Assembly: GCF_022271435.1 (NCBI RefSeq)
Contig: NZ_JAFIQY010000046.1
Coordinates: forward strand, 1-64,000
DNA from: Streptomyces monomycini
GTDB taxonomy: Bacteria > Actinomycetota > Actinomycetes > Streptomycetales > Streptomycetaceae
DNA length: 64,000 nucleotides
Reading direction: 5' to 3'
Part shown: positions 42,332-50,653 of the stretch, one piece after another
Layout of the letters: each line of letters starts with the position of its first letter
How positions within the stretch are numbered: position 1 is the stretch's first letter
Notes under the pieces: model-generated
The model's database searches: none
Told to the model about the DNA's origin: nothing
Seen by the model: only the letters and a program-made list of their open reading frames with translations
Position numbers and translations under genes: made by a program

Positions 42332-43090
42332 ATGCGTTCGCGTCTCTTCTCCACCCGTACCGCCCGGGTCGCCGCCTCCGCCGCGGCCGTCACCGCCGCC
42401 CTCTCCCTGACCGCCTGCGGCGGTGCCGAGGACGGCAAGAAGGCCGCCGGGGCCGGGCAGCCCGTGGCCGCGGCCGGTTCGGCCCCCGCCGCCGGCCAGG
42501 ACCCCTCGGCCGGTACCGATGCCGGTTCGGGTTCCGGTTCCGCGGACGGCTCGGGTGGTACGGGACCGTCGGCCAAGGCCCCCTCGGGCGCCGGCTCGCA
42601 GAGCGGCCACGGCTCGCAGGCGTCTCCCACCCGGGCCGGTGCCGGCAGCAAGCACGGCACCTCTACGGGCGGGAAGTCCACCACCTGCTCCGCGGCCAAC
42701 ACCAAGGTGACCGTCTCCAAGCTCAGCCGCCCCATCAACCACATCCTCCTCACCCTCACCAACACCGGCTCGACCCGCTGCGACGCGTACCACTACCCGG
42801 CCCTGCGCTTCGACGACGCCCAGGCGCCCACCGACGTCCTGCAGAGCAGCAAGCCGCAGTCCGTGGTGTCCGTCGAGCCGGGCCGGTCCGCGTACGCGGC
42901 GGTGCGCACGTCGGACGCCACCGGGGAGGCCGGCGGCGGGAGGACCGTGCACAGCCTGGAGCTGTTCTTCGCGAACCGGGACGGCGGCTACGCGGAGCGC
43001 TCGGCCCATCCCAAGCTGCCGAAGGGTACGTACATCGACGACTCCGCCCAGGTCACGTACTGGCAGAGCGAGCTGGACAACGCCCTCTGA
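42332..43090 (+). CDS. DUF4232 domain lipoprotein
   Basis: This 252-residue exported protein has the signal MRSRLFSTRTARVAASAAAVTAALSLTACG with a lipobox LTAC at about residue 29. A Gly/Ser/Ala-rich linker of about 90 residues follows. The DUF4232 domain is seen as CSAANTKVTVSKLSRPINHILLTLTNTGSTRCDAYHYPALRF and later VVSVEPGRSAYAAVRTS, including two Cys that could form a disulfide. The family has no established function. ATG 42332 lies downstream of the small membrane peptide frame and upstream of a beta-lactamase-like gene on the same strand. Confidence 0.87.
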   Translation: MRSRLFSTRTARVAASAAAVTAALSLTACGGAEDGKKAAGAGQPVAAAGSAPAAGQDPSAGTDAGSGSGSADGSGGTGPSAKAPSGAGSQSGHGSQASPTRAGAGSKHGTSTGGKSTTCSAANTKVTVSKLSRPINHILLTLTNTGSTRCDAYHYPALRFDDAQAPTDVLQSSKPQSVVSVEPGRSAYAAVRTSDATGEAGGGRTVHSLELFFANRDGGYAERSAHPKLPKGTYIDDSAQVTYWQSELDNAL

Positions 43091-43178
43091 CCGCCGCCCC
43101 CGGCTCGCGCAACCGCCCCTCCCGTCCCGACGTCCCCACCAGCAACAGCCAACCGGGGGACTGGGGAAAGGACACACC

Positions 43179-44114
43179 ATGCGCAAGCCCACGCCGGCAC
43201 TCACCCGCCGGTCCGTACTCGGCACCGGACTCGGCCTCGGCCTAGGCGGTGCGCTCGCCCTCGGCACCACCACGGCGAGCGCCGCCCAGGCCGGCCCCTC
43301 CGCACACCCCGCCGCCACCCGCCGCCTCCGCGAGCTGGAGCGGGAACACCAGGCCCGGATCGGCGTCTTCGCCCTCAACCTCGCCACCGGCGCCACCCTG
43401 CTGCACCGCGCCCACGAACGCTTCCCCATGTGCTCCGTCTTCAAGGGGCTCGCCGTCGCGGCCGTACTGCGCGACCTCGACCACGACGGCACCCAGCTGT
43501 CCCGCGTCATCCGCTACACCGAGGCCGACGTGCGGAAGGCCGGCCACGTACCCGTCACGTCCCGGCACGTCGCCGACGGCATGTCCGTACGGGACCTGTG
43601 CGACGCGGCGGTCCGGTACAGCGACAACTGCGCCGCCAACCTCCTCCTGCGCGAGCTGGGCGGTCCGACCGCCGTCACCCGCTTCTGCCGGTCCCTCGGC
43701 GACCCGGTGACCCGCCTCGACCGCTGGGAGCCCGAGCTGAACTCCGGCGAACCGGACCGCCGTACGGACACCACCTCCCCGTACGCCGTCGCCCGCACCT
43801 ACCGCCGCCTCGTGCTCGGCAACGCCCTGGACCGCCCCGACCGCGCGCTCCTGACCGACTGGCTGTTGCGCAGCACCACCAGCGTGGAACGTTTCCGCGC
43901 GGGGCTGCCGAAGGACTGGAAGGTGGCGGACAAGTCCGGCGGCGGCAGCACGTACGGGACGAGCAACGACGCGGGCATCGCCTGGACCCCGGACGGCACC
44001 CCCATCGTCCTCGCGGCCTTCACCCACAAGCCGGCACTTCCGAACGCCTCGGGTGACACCCCCCTGATCATCAAGACCGCCACCGTCATGGCCGAAACGA
44101 TCGCCCCGGCCTGA
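43179..44114 (+). CDS. Class A beta-lactamase-like serine hydrolase
   Basis: This 311-residue secreted enzyme has a twin-arginine signal (TRRSVLGTGLGLGLGG). All class A motifs are intact: the nucleophile S-x-x-K at 86-89 (SVFK), SDN at 148-150, the omega-loop ExxLN at 184-188, and KSG at 252-254 (class A enzymes commonly have KTG or KSG). A Cys sits just before the nucleophile. It should hydrolyse beta-lactams in the extracellular space, in line with the intrinsic beta-lactamases common in Streptomyces. The spectrum cannot be read from the sequence. ATG 43179 follows GGGGAAAGGACACACC. Confidence 0.93.
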   Translation: MRKPTPALTRRSVLGTGLGLGLGGALALGTTTASAAQAGPSAHPAATRRLRELEREHQARIGVFALNLATGATLLHRAHERFPMCSVFKGLAVAAVLRDLDHDGTQLSRVIRYTEADVRKAGHVPVTSRHVADGMSVRDLCDAAVRYSDNCAANLLLRELGGPTAVTRFCRSLGDPVTRLDRWEPELNSGEPDRRTDTTSPYAVARTYRRLVLGNALDRPDRALLTDWLLRSTTSVERFRAGLPKDWKVADKSGGGSTYGTSNDAGIAWTPDGTPIVLAAFTHKPALPNASGDTPLIIKTATVMAETIAPA

Positions 44115-44158
44115 CCCCCGCCCCACCCCCTCTCCCCCCTCTCCCCCGCTACCTCTCG

Positions 44159-44202
44159 CTGCCCCGGCCGTCGCCTCCAGCCCTCCCCGACGGCCGGGGC
44201 AG
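44159..44202. terminator. Terminator after the beta-lactamase-like gene
   Basis: ctgccccggccgtcg at 44159-44173 pairs perfectly with cgacggccggggcag at 44188-44202 around a 14-base loop. It lies 45 bases after the gene stop. Confidence 0.9.
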
Positions 44203-44303
44203 CCCCGCCTCACACCCATTTGCCGAGACACCCGGCATCCCGTAAATTCCTCCTCCTCCCGCCCAAGGGCGGGCATTTTCATGTTCAGGAGAGTTACTCA
44301 GCC

Positions 44304-45050
44304 ATGTCTCACATACCCGCCGGCCCTCCGCCCCCCGGTTTTCCGCCGTCCGAGGGTTTCCCGCCCACCGGTGGCCCGGCACTCCGGCCGACGTGGGGCC
44401 TCGGCATCGCCCTCACCGTGCTGCTCTGCCTGGTCATCGCCACCGACGCCCTCGCACTCGGCGCCGACCTCAACATGCGCGCGGTGCTGGGCAGCCTGGC
44501 CACCACCACCGAACAGCAGGCCCACCGCGCCGACACGCTGTACGGGGTGACCGCCATCCTCCAGGGCACCCTGGTGATCCCCACCGCCGTCGTCTTCATC
44601 ATCTGGTTCCACCGGTCCCGGAAGAACGCAGAGCACTACACGCGGGACGTGTGCACGCTGGGCAGCGGATGGGCCATCGGGTCCTGGTTCATCCCGATCG
44701 GCAACCTGTGGCTGCCCTTCCGCGTCGCCAAGGAGACCTGGCAGTCCAGCGCCCAGTCGGCGCCCGACGGCTCATGGCGCAAGGTCTCCATCATGCCGGT
44801 ACGGGCCTGGTGGCTGCTGTGGGTCCTCACACTGGTCATCGGCCGGATCGCCAACAAGCTCTACGAAAAGGCCGAGCTCCCGGACACCATCCGCGTGGCC
44901 GTGACCGTGGTCGCGCTCGCCGACCTCCTGGACATCGCCGCCGCCGTCCTCGCCATCCTCTTCGTCCGCAAGCTGTCCCGTATGCAGCAGATCCCCGCAG
45001 CGCCGTACGCGGTCGCGCCCACCGGCCCTGCCCCGTACACCTCCGCCTGA
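44304..45050 (+). CDS. DUF4328 domain membrane protein
   Basis: This 248-residue protein has about five transmembrane helices (GLGIALTVLLCLVIATDAL, GTLVIPTAVVFIIWFH, GWAIGSWFIPIGNLWLPFRVA, AWWLLWVLTLVIG, LADLLDIAAAVLAILFV). It has a proline-rich cytosolic start and end. The WFIPIGNLWLPFRV segment is characteristic of DUF4328. Function unknown. ATG 44304 has AGGAGA 12 bases upstream. A terminator follows the gene. Confidence 0.87.
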   Translation: MSHIPAGPPPPGFPPSEGFPPTGGPALRPTWGLGIALTVLLCLVIATDALALGADLNMRAVLGSLATTTEQQAHRADTLYGVTAILQGTLVIPTAVVFIIWFHRSRKNAEHYTRDVCTLGSGWAIGSWFIPIGNLWLPFRVAKETWQSSAQSAPDGSWRKVSIMPVRAWWLLWVLTLVIGRIANKLYEKAELPDTIRVAVTVVALADLLDIAAAVLAILFVRKLSRMQQIPAAPYAVAPTGPAPYTSA

Positions 45051-45086
45051 CCGCCCCTCACGGCCGGCACCGGCCCCGTACCCCCC

Positions 45087-45118
45087 AGGTCGAGGCGCCT
45101 CCATCGGCGCCTCGACCT
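45087..45118. terminator. Terminator after the DUF4328 gene
   Basis: aggtcgaggcgcc at 45087-45099 pairs perfectly with ggcgcctcgacct at 45106-45118 around the loop tccatc. It lies between the DUF4328 gene and the convergent ATP-binding protein gene. Confidence 0.9.
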
Positions 45119-45213
45119 TCACACCGGTGTCGATGCCTACGGTCTGTGCACGCCCCCCGGACGGCGGGCTTCCTGCCCTCTGCCCCTACCCCTGCCCCTC
45201 GCCGGTACGGCCA

Positions 45214-45666
45214 TCACCCTCCCGCCGCGAGCCCGCCCGCGCTGCCCCACAACGGACACTCCTCCCCCAACTCGAACCACATCACCTTGCCCCCGCCCGA
45301 CCCCAACGCCCCCGACCCGTAAGCGAACCCGCCAAAACTCTCGGCACACAGCCTGACCAGCCCCAGCCCCCTCCCGGCCTCGGCCCCCGGCCCGGGCACC
45401 GCGCCCGCCCCGAAACCGGGCAGCTCCGGATTCCCGTCCCACACGCTGACGCGCAGGCGCGCCCCGATCCGCTTCACCCGCACATGGGCGGGCCCCTTCG
45501 CGTACCGGTACGAGTTGGCGATCAACTCCGCCGCCAACAGCTCCGCCCCGTCGACCAGCCCCGTCTCCCCGTGCTCCTCCAGCACCAGCCGCACCACCCG
45601 CCGCGCGACGCGCGGAGCCCGGGGGTTGTCGGACATCTCGAACGCGTACTCCCAGTCACCGGACAT
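45214..45666 (-). CDS. HATPase_c_2 ATP-binding protein (anti-sigma kinase-like)
   Basis: This 150-residue GHKL ATP-binding protein is of the kind paired with WhiJ-type regulators. The N-box is ELLAAELIANSYRYAKG, the G1-like box is diverged (VSVWDGNPELPGFG), and the G2 box is GRGLGLVRLCAESFGGFA. It may be an anti-sigma kinase or a partner of the divergent HTH protein. The Gly/Pro-rich loop replacing the usual D-x-G-x-G is odd but common in this subfamily. ATG 45666 follows GGAGGC. It faces a DUF5753 regulator across 169 bases. Confidence 0.88.
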   Translation of the reverse strand: MSGDWEYAFEMSDNPRAPRVARRVVRLVLEEHGETGLVDGAELLAAELIANSYRYAKGPAHVRVKRIGARLRVSVWDGNPELPGFGAGAVPGPGAEAGRGLGLVRLCAESFGGFAYGSGALGSGGGKVMWFELGEECPLWGSAGGLAAGG

Positions 45667-45835
45667 GCGAAGCCTCCGTTGCGGATGCGCAGTTGACTCA
45701 CGCGGAGCGTGAGTGACGTGCGACACACAGTAGTGCCGCGGGTGCCACTATGCACCACCTTCCGGCACATAAATGCTCCGCTGGACCACGACTGGCTGCC
45801 CCGGCAGACTGTCCGCGACACGAGAGTGAGGGTCG

Positions 45836-46687
45836 ATGCCGCCCAGGACCACACCGACAGTGCGCCAACAGCGTCTAGGCGCCGAGCTGCGCAAACTGCG
45901 CGAGAGCGCTGGGATGACCGCTTCGGCCGCAGGCTCCCTGCTCGGCGTCGATCAAGCACGCATCAGCAACATCGAGCGTGGGCGAGCGGGCATCAGCGCC
46001 ACCCGCCTGCGCACCCTGGCTTGCAACTACGCTTGCGGCAACCAGGAACTCATCGACGCACTCGCGGCCATGGCCGGCGACCGCGTCCGCCACTGGTGGG
46101 AGGAGTACCGCGGCACCCTGCCGGCCGGGCAACTCGACATCGCCGAGATGGAATTCCACGCCACCGAACTCCGCACGGCACAAACCTCCACCTTGCCCGG
46201 CCTGCTCCAGACCATCGACCATGCGCGCGTCGTCTTCAACCAGGGCGTGCCGCCCCTGCCGCCGCACGAGGTCGAGCACCGCACCTCGTTCCGCATGAAA
46301 CGGCAGGCTGCCATTTACCGGGACGGCGCCGCACGCTATACCGCGATCATCCACGAAGCGGCCCTGCGGATGCAGTTCGGCGGACGCGCGATCGCCCGCA
46401 AACAGCTTGAGCACATCACCGCGACGAGTGAACGTGACAACGTGACCGTGCTCGTGATCCCGTTCTCACGGGGCGAGTTCCCCGGCTCCGGACAGACGAT
46501 CACGTATGCGTCCGGGCCGACGCCGGAACTCGACACCGTTCAACTCGACCAAATGGGCGGACCCGCGTTCCACGATGCCACCGCGCAACTGTCGCGACAC
46601 CGCGCCGTCATGGAGCTGCTGGCCCAAAAGGCGCTCACCGCAGCCGCATCCCGGGATTTCATCCACAGCATCGCCCGCGAACTCTGA
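45836..46687 (+). CDS. XRE HTH / DUF5753 regulator (WhiJ-like)
   Basis: This 283-residue regulator has an N-terminal XRE helix-turn-helix (LGAELRKLRESAGMTASAAGSLLGVDQARISNIERGRAGIS) and a C-terminal DUF5753 domain (ARHKPPC-type beginning LRTAQTSTLPGLLQTIDHARVVF, then VTVLVIPFSRGEFPGSGQTITYA). Proteins of this type are the DNA-binding member of WhiJ/AbaA-like loci that affect Streptomyces development and antibiotic production. A small DUF397 protein follows 11 bases downstream, and a GHKL ATPase lies divergent upstream, giving the classic three-gene set. Confidence 0.93.
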   Translation: MPPRTTPTVRQQRLGAELRKLRESAGMTASAAGSLLGVDQARISNIERGRAGISATRLRTLACNYACGNQELIDALAAMAGDRVRHWWEEYRGTLPAGQLDIAEMEFHATELRTAQTSTLPGLLQTIDHARVVFNQGVPPLPPHEVEHRTSFRMKRQAAIYRDGAARYTAIIHEAALRMQFGGRAIARKQLEHITATSERDNVTVLVIPFSRGEFPGSGQTITYASGPTPELDTVQLDQMGGPAFHDATAQLSRHRAVMELLAQKALTAAASRDFIHSIAREL

Positions 46688-46698
46688 AAGGCATTACC

Positions 46699-46890
46699 GT
46701 GCCGTCCACCCCCTGGCAGAAGTCGTCCTACTGCGCCGACTCCAGCAACTGCCTCCATCTCGCCGCCCTCCCCGACCACACCATACGCATCCGGGAAAGC
46801 GAAGCCCCGCACACGGTGGTCACCACCACCCGGAATCAGCTCGGCCTTCTCATAGCTGCCATCAAGTCGGGGGGCCTGAACCGTCTCTGA
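46699..46890 (+). CDS. DUF397 domain protein
   Basis: This 63-residue protein with the DUF397 pattern begins WQKSSYCADSSNCLHLAALPDHTIRIRES and ends TTTRNQLGLLIAAIKSGGL. Small DUF397 proteins partner the adjacent DUF5753 HTH proteins and are proposed to modulate them like an antitoxin-toxin-style pair. GTG 46699 begins 11 bases after the regulator stop. It is complete and of normal length. Confidence 0.93.
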   Translation: MPSTPWQKSSYCADSSNCLHLAALPDHTIRIRESEAPHTVVTTTRNQLGLLIAAIKSGGLNRL

Positions 46891-46961
46891 GTGCTTCCGG
46901 AGCCCGTCAACCCACAGCGCGCGGAGCCACCCCCGCGGGCGATCGCGGGGCCGCGTCTTTC

Positions 46962-46971
46962 AAAGTACTTT
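46962..46971. promoter_or_regulatory. Palindrome AAAGTACTTT before the Phd-like gene
   Basis: A perfect 10-base palindrome aaagtacttt ends 8 bases before the start codon of the following gene, in an otherwise G/C-rich setting. Phd-type antitoxins bind such palindromes over their own start; binding here is inference. Confidence 0.45.
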
Positions 46972-46978
46972 CGAAGTC

Positions 46979-47440
46979 ATGAGCACCGATGACGCGGCGG
47001 CCGTGAACTTCTCCGAGCTGGTGAACAAGAACAAGCAGACGCTCGACCGGTTACGAGCAGCTCCGCGCCTGCTGCTGCACCGCAGGGACGGTGAGGACCT
47101 GGTCCTCACCACCGCGACCCGGGCCGAACAGGACCGGACGGTCGTGTCGGCGGCCACGCGCATGCTGACAGCTATCGCACGGCACGATCCGGACAGTAGG
47201 GAGTTGCTGCTCGACATACTGCCGGACGCCTTTCCCTGGGTCCGGTTCCTACCCGATCCGGATGCTCACGCCTTCGCCGTCGAACTGGTCGACACCATGC
47301 GCGCCGCCGACTCCGTCGGCAATACCGCGTCCGTTGCCCGGACGCTGACCGCCTGGCAGCACACGGCCGAAGCCCATTCCGATCCGGAACTGCCGCCCGT
47401 CGCGATACGTACGGCCCCACGACCGGCCACGGACCGCTGA
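46979..47440 (+). CDS. Phd/YefM-like antitoxin-type protein
   Basis: This 153-residue protein has an N-terminal segment VNFSELVNKNKQTLDRLRAAPRLLLHRRDGEDLVLTT that reads like the DNA-binding half of a Phd/YefM antitoxin. An alpha-helical C-terminal part follows (VSAATRMLTAIARHDPDSRELLLDILPDAFPWVRFLP). It is longer than classic Phd proteins. No toxin gene lies directly beside it; the next gene is a convergent acetyltransferase. It may be an orphan or pair with something distant. ATG 46979 lacks a clear ribosome binding site, and a palindrome lies just upstream. Confidence 0.6.
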   Translation: MSTDDAAAVNFSELVNKNKQTLDRLRAAPRLLLHRRDGEDLVLTTATRAEQDRTVVSAATRMLTAIARHDPDSRELLLDILPDAFPWVRFLPDPDAHAFAVELVDTMRAADSVGNTASVARTLTAWQHTAEAHSDPELPPVAIRTAPRPATDR

Positions 47441-47483
47441 CAAGGCCGTCGGCCGATGCCCCCCTCCGCCCCGGCGGAGCCCC

Positions 47484-48023
47484 TCACCCCACCTCCTTGT
47501 AGAAGAACGTGCAGTCCCGCAGTTCCCCCTCCGGGTCCGTCGCGTACGCGGGGACCGTGCCGTACGGGGTCCAGCCGGTGCTGCGGTACAGGCGGTCCGC
47601 CGCGCTGTCCGCCTCCGTATCGAGGAGCAGGAGGCGGAAGCCGGAGCGGGCGGCGGACTGTTCGGCCGTGGTGAGGAGGGCGCGGCCGAGGCCCTGGCCG
47701 CGGGCGGGCCGGTGGACGAGGAGTTTGACGATCTCGGCGCGGTGGCGGCCGTTCGGTTTGCTGGGGTGGGCGAGGCTGATGGTGCCGGTGATGCCTCCGG
47801 GGGTTTCGGCCACCCAGATGTCCAGGGTTCCGTCGGCTACAGCGGGGCGTTGGGTCCGCCACCAGGCCGTCGCCGCTTCGCGGTCGAAGGGGGCCACGAA
47901 GCCGAGTGAGGACCCGTCGGCGACGGTTTCGGCGAGGAGGGCGGCCAGGCCCGGGACGCTGCGGTCGAAGGCGGTGGGGGTGAGGTGGGTGAGGGTGAAG
48001 GCGGGAGTGGTGGTGTGGCTCAT
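47484..48023 (-). CDS. GNAT family N-acetyltransferase
   Basis: This 179-residue acetyltransferase has the acetyl-CoA loop VKLLVHRPARGQGLGRALL (R-G-x-G-L-G) and the closing motif LYRSTGWTPYGTVPAYA. The substrate is unknown; relatives act on small amines or antibiotics. ATG 48023 overlaps the stop of the upstream XRE-cupin regulator (ATGA), so the enzyme is coupled to it and probably controlled by it. Its 3' end faces the Phd-like gene. Confidence 0.9.
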   Translation of the reverse strand: MSHTTTPAFTLTHLTPTAFDRSVPGLAALLAETVADGSSLGFVAPFDREAATAWWRTQRPAVADGTLDIWVAETPGGITGTISLAHPSKPNGRHRAEIVKLLVHRPARGQGLGRALLTTAEQSAARSGFRLLLLDTEADSAADRLYRSTGWTPYGTVPAYATDPEGELRDCTFFYKEVG

Positions 48024-48625
48024 GGCAGGACGACCAAGAGGGCGTACCGGGCGGCGGAGGAACCCGTACAGCGGAAGCGGGTGGGGCCCCAGAGGCGGAA
48101 GCGGAGGCAGTCGCCCGGGGTGAGGGTGTGTGCCGTACCGGCGGTGGTGATCTCCAACTGGCCGTCGAGGAGCCAGATGTGCTGTTCCAAACCGGGTACG
48201 GGCGGCGGGCTGTCGTACGTGATGTCGGCGCCGGGGCGCAGGGTGCCTTCGACCACTTCGCCACGGAGGTTGGGGTGGGGCGGGGAGACGGAGCGCCGGG
48301 TGAAGCCGGAGGGGTCGTCGCGCCAGACGGGCTGTTCGGCGGTCCGTACGAGTTGGGGCGGCTCCGACTCGACCTCGGCCAGCAGCCGGGACATCGGCCG
48401 TTCGTACGCCGCGCACAGCCGGTTCAGCAGCGCCGCCGTGGGGCTGATCTCGGCCCGCTCCAAGCGCGAGAGGGTCGACCGGCTCACGTCCGTACGCCGG
48501 GACAATTCGTCGAGCGACCAGCCGCGCTCCGTACGCAACTCCGCCAGCCGGGCCGCGAGTCGGGACTCCATGGGGTCGGTGTGCCCGCCGTCGTCGGCAT
48601 CTCGGACCGCCTTCTCGGTTCTCAT
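48020..48625 (-). CDS. XRE family regulator with C-terminal cupin
   Basis: This 201-residue regulator has an N-terminal helix-turn-helix (AARLAELRTERGWSLDELSRRTDVSRSTLSRLERAEISPTAALLNRLC) and a C-terminal cupin sensor domain (GLEQHIWLLDGQLEITTAGTAHTLTPGDCLRFRL). The ATG at 48625 lies inside a palindromic operator-like element. TAGATT ends 7 bases upstream of it, which indicates a leaderless transcript; an ATG at 48571 is the alternative. It probably represses its own promoter and controls the overlapping GNAT gene. Confidence 0.88.
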   Translation of the reverse strand: MRTEKAVRDADDGGHTDPMESRLAARLAELRTERGWSLDELSRRTDVSRSTLSRLERAEISPTAALLNRLCAAYERPMSRLLAEVESEPPQLVRTAEQPVWRDDPSGFTRRSVSPPHPNLRGEVVEGTLRPGADITYDSPPPVPGLEQHIWLLDGQLEITTAGTAHTLTPGDCLRFRLWGPTRFRCTGSSAARYALLVVLP

Positions 48626-48651
48626 ATTCGGGAATCTATCCCGGATATGAG
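48621..48651 (-). promoter_or_regulatory. Leaderless promoter within a 31-base inverted repeat
   Basis: The element has arms ctcatat-tcggga and tcccg-gatatgag around a central aatctat and is nearly symmetric. On the - strand, TAGATT (48633-48638) is a TANNNT -10 element. It is followed by 7 bases and then ATG at 48625, the spacing of leaderless actinobacterial promoters. Repressor bound here would cover the promoter and the start codon together. Confidence 0.8.
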
Positions 48652-48728
48652 AGGCAGGGAAGGGGCCCGGCACATGGCGGCGCCCCGGACCGCCCGTGCG
48701 GCCCGGGGCGCGTCCGCTCAGCCGACCG

Positions 48729-49541
48729 TCAGCGCGCCGACAGCTTGTTGGCGGCCTTCTCGATCTGCGCGGAGAAGGCGCTCACCTTCGTGTAGACGCC
48801 GGGCTTGCCCGGCCGCGCGCAGCCCTCGCCCCAGCTGGTGATGCCGACCTGGACCCAGTCGCCGTCCCCGTCGCGGCGGAACAGCGGGCCGCCGGAGTCG
48901 CCCTGGCAGGTGTCGACCCCGCCCTCCGCCACGAAGCCGGCGCAGAGCTCCTCGCCGGGGGTGAGCAGATCGCCGTACGCCTGCTTGCAGGCGGTCATGT
49001 TCACGAACGGCACCTGCGCCTTGCGGAGGTAGCGCTGCTGCGCGCCGCCTTCGCGGCTGGCACCCCAGCCGGTGATGGTGAACTTGCCGCGGTCGAAGTT
49101 GTCGTCCTCCGCGATGTGCAGCGTCTCCTGGTTCTTGATCGGCGTGGCGAGCTTGATCAGCGCCCAGTCCTTGCCCTTGCCGTCGTACCCGGGTGCCTGC
49201 GCGACCTCGGCGGACTTCACCTTGATCGCCTTGGGGTTCTGGAGGTCCACGACGCCCGCGGTGACGGTGATGCTCGTGTTGGGGCCGCTGCCGTCCACGC
49301 AGTGCGCGGCGGTCAGCACGACGTCCTCCCGGATGAGGGAGCCGCCGCAGCCCATCGAGAGCCGCACCATGAACGGGAACTCGCCCTGTTTGGCGGGCGG
49401 TCCGCCGATGATCTGCTGGCCGGGGGTCGGCGACGGGGCCGGCGCGGCGGTGGCGCCGCCTGCCGACTGGAGGGCCACCGCCGCCGCCACGGCGGCACCA
49501 ACGGCTATGGATCTCTTGACACATCTCGCGGAGCGCTTCAA
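48729..49541 (-). CDS. Secreted trypsin-like serine protease (S1), copy A
   Basis: This 270-residue chymotrypsin-fold protease has a signal peptide (CVKRSIAVGAAVAAAVALQSAGGATAAPA) and a short propeptide ending at QQ before IIGGPPAKQGEFPFMV, the mature N terminus. The catalytic triad is intact: TAAHC (His), DWALIKL (Asp) and GDSGGP (Ser). Asp six residues before that Ser (VDTCQGDS) gives trypsin specificity for Lys/Arg. I chose the TTG at 49541 because GAGGGAAG precedes it and the alignment with copy B supports it. A near-identical paralogue lies upstream on the same strand. Confidence 0.92.
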   Translation of the reverse strand: MKRSARCVKRSIAVGAAVAAAVALQSAGGATAAPAPSPTPGQQIIGGPPAKQGEFPFMVRLSMGCGGSLIREDVVLTAAHCVDGSGPNTSITVTAGVVDLQNPKAIKVKSAEVAQAPGYDGKGKDWALIKLATPIKNQETLHIAEDDNFDRGKFTITGWGASREGGAQQRYLRKAQVPFVNMTACKQAYGDLLTPGEELCAGFVAEGGVDTCQGDSGGPLFRRDGDGDWVQVGITSWGEGCARPGKPGVYTKVSAFSAQIEKAANKLSAR

Positions 49542-49650
49542 GGACTTCCCTCTCGCGTCGGAGGCACATCGGTCCCCAGCTGTTGCCGCACGGCACACCG
49601 CGCCACGACCGGACGCGAAGAGCTGTGCCGGACGTGCCGTGGTGAAGCTG

Positions 49651-49690
49651 GAGCGTTGTGATTATGTGGACGCGCCCCAAAGATGCACAA
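49651..49690 (-). promoter_or_regulatory. Promoter of protease copy A
   Basis: On the - strand TTGTGC (49685-49690) and CATAAT (49661-49666) are separated by 18 bases, a sigma-70-like promoter. The 21 bases at 49651-49671 are repeated exactly before copy B at 50796-50816. The leader before the TTG start is about 110 bases. Confidence 0.75.
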
Positions 49691-49837
49691 GGTTCTGAAA
49701 CCGGCCACTTCCCGAGTACGGCGACGTATCCGTATCTGCGTGGTTCGGACCAAATGCCGTACGGGCACGGGCGGGTGGGCGGTGCCGCGGTCCGGAACGG
49801 CTGCCGCTGCGCGGCGGCCCCACCCGCCCGTCCGGCC

Positions 49838-50653
49838 TCAGCGCCGCAGCTGGTCCGCCGCCTTCGCGATGGCCTGCGAGAAGGCGCTCACCCGCGTGTA
49901 GACGCCCGGCTTGCCGGGCCGCGCGCAGCCCTCGCCCCAGCTCACGATGCCGACCTGGACCCACGCGCCGGCGTCGTCCTTGCGGAACATCGGCCCGCCG
50001 GAGTCGCCCTGGCAGGTGTCCACGCCGCCGGTCCGCATGATCCCGGCGCAGATCTCCTCACCGGGGATGTACGCGCTCCCGTACACCCGCTGGCAGGTGG
50101 GGGTGTCGACGAACGGCACCGTCGCCTTGCGCAGGTAGCGCTGCTGCCCGCCGCCCTCGCGGGCGGCGCCCCACCCGGCCACGACGAAGTCGCCCTGGTC
50201 GTACCGGCCGTCCGTGGTGGTACGCAAGGTGGACAGATTGGTGATCGGGCGAGCCAGCTTGATCAGTGCCCAGTCCTTGCCGTTGCCGTTGTAGCCGGGC
50301 GCCTGGAGCACCTTGGTGGACTTCACCTTGACCGCGCTGGAGCTCTGGAGGTCCACGACGCCGGCCGTGGCGGTGATGGAGGTGTTGTTCCCGCTGCCGT
50401 CCACGCAGTGGGCGGCGGTGAGCACGATGTCCTGGCGGTAGAGCGAACCGCCGCAGCCCATGGACAGCCGGACCATGAACGGGAATTCGCCCTGGGCGGC
50501 GGGGACCCCGCCCACGACCCGCGTGCCGGGCGTGCCGCTCGACGGGGTCGGCGCGCCGGCGGCGCCGGCGGTGGAGGGCTGGAGCGACAGGGCCGCCAGG
50601 GTGGCGGCGCCGAGGGCGACGGATCTCTTCAGGAATTTCGCGGAACGGGTCAC
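49838..50653 (-). CDS. Secreted trypsin-like serine protease (S1), copy B
   Basis: This 271-residue protease has a signal peptide (RSVALGAATLAALSLQPSTAGAAGA) and a propeptide ending at R before VVGGVPAAQGEFPFMV. The triad residues are TAAHC, DWALIKL and GDSGGP, with the trypsin-type Asp in VDTCQGDS. It is very similar to copy A through the catalytic domain. The two differ mainly in the propeptide and surface loops. GTG 50653 follows GAGAGGAAACCCG. The promoter at 50806-50834 shares its core sequence with that of copy A. Confidence 0.94.
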   Translation of the reverse strand: MTRSAKFLKRSVALGAATLAALSLQPSTAGAAGAPTPSSGTPGTRVVGGVPAAQGEFPFMVRLSMGCGGSLYRQDIVLTAAHCVDGSGNNTSITATAGVVDLQSSSAVKVKSTKVLQAPGYNGNGKDWALIKLARPITNLSTLRTTTDGRYDQGDFVVAGWGAAREGGGQQRYLRKATVPFVDTPTCQRVYGSAYIPGEEICAGIMRTGGVDTCQGDSGGPMFRKDDAGAWVQVGIVSWGEGCARPGKPGVYTRVSAFSQAIAKAADQLRR

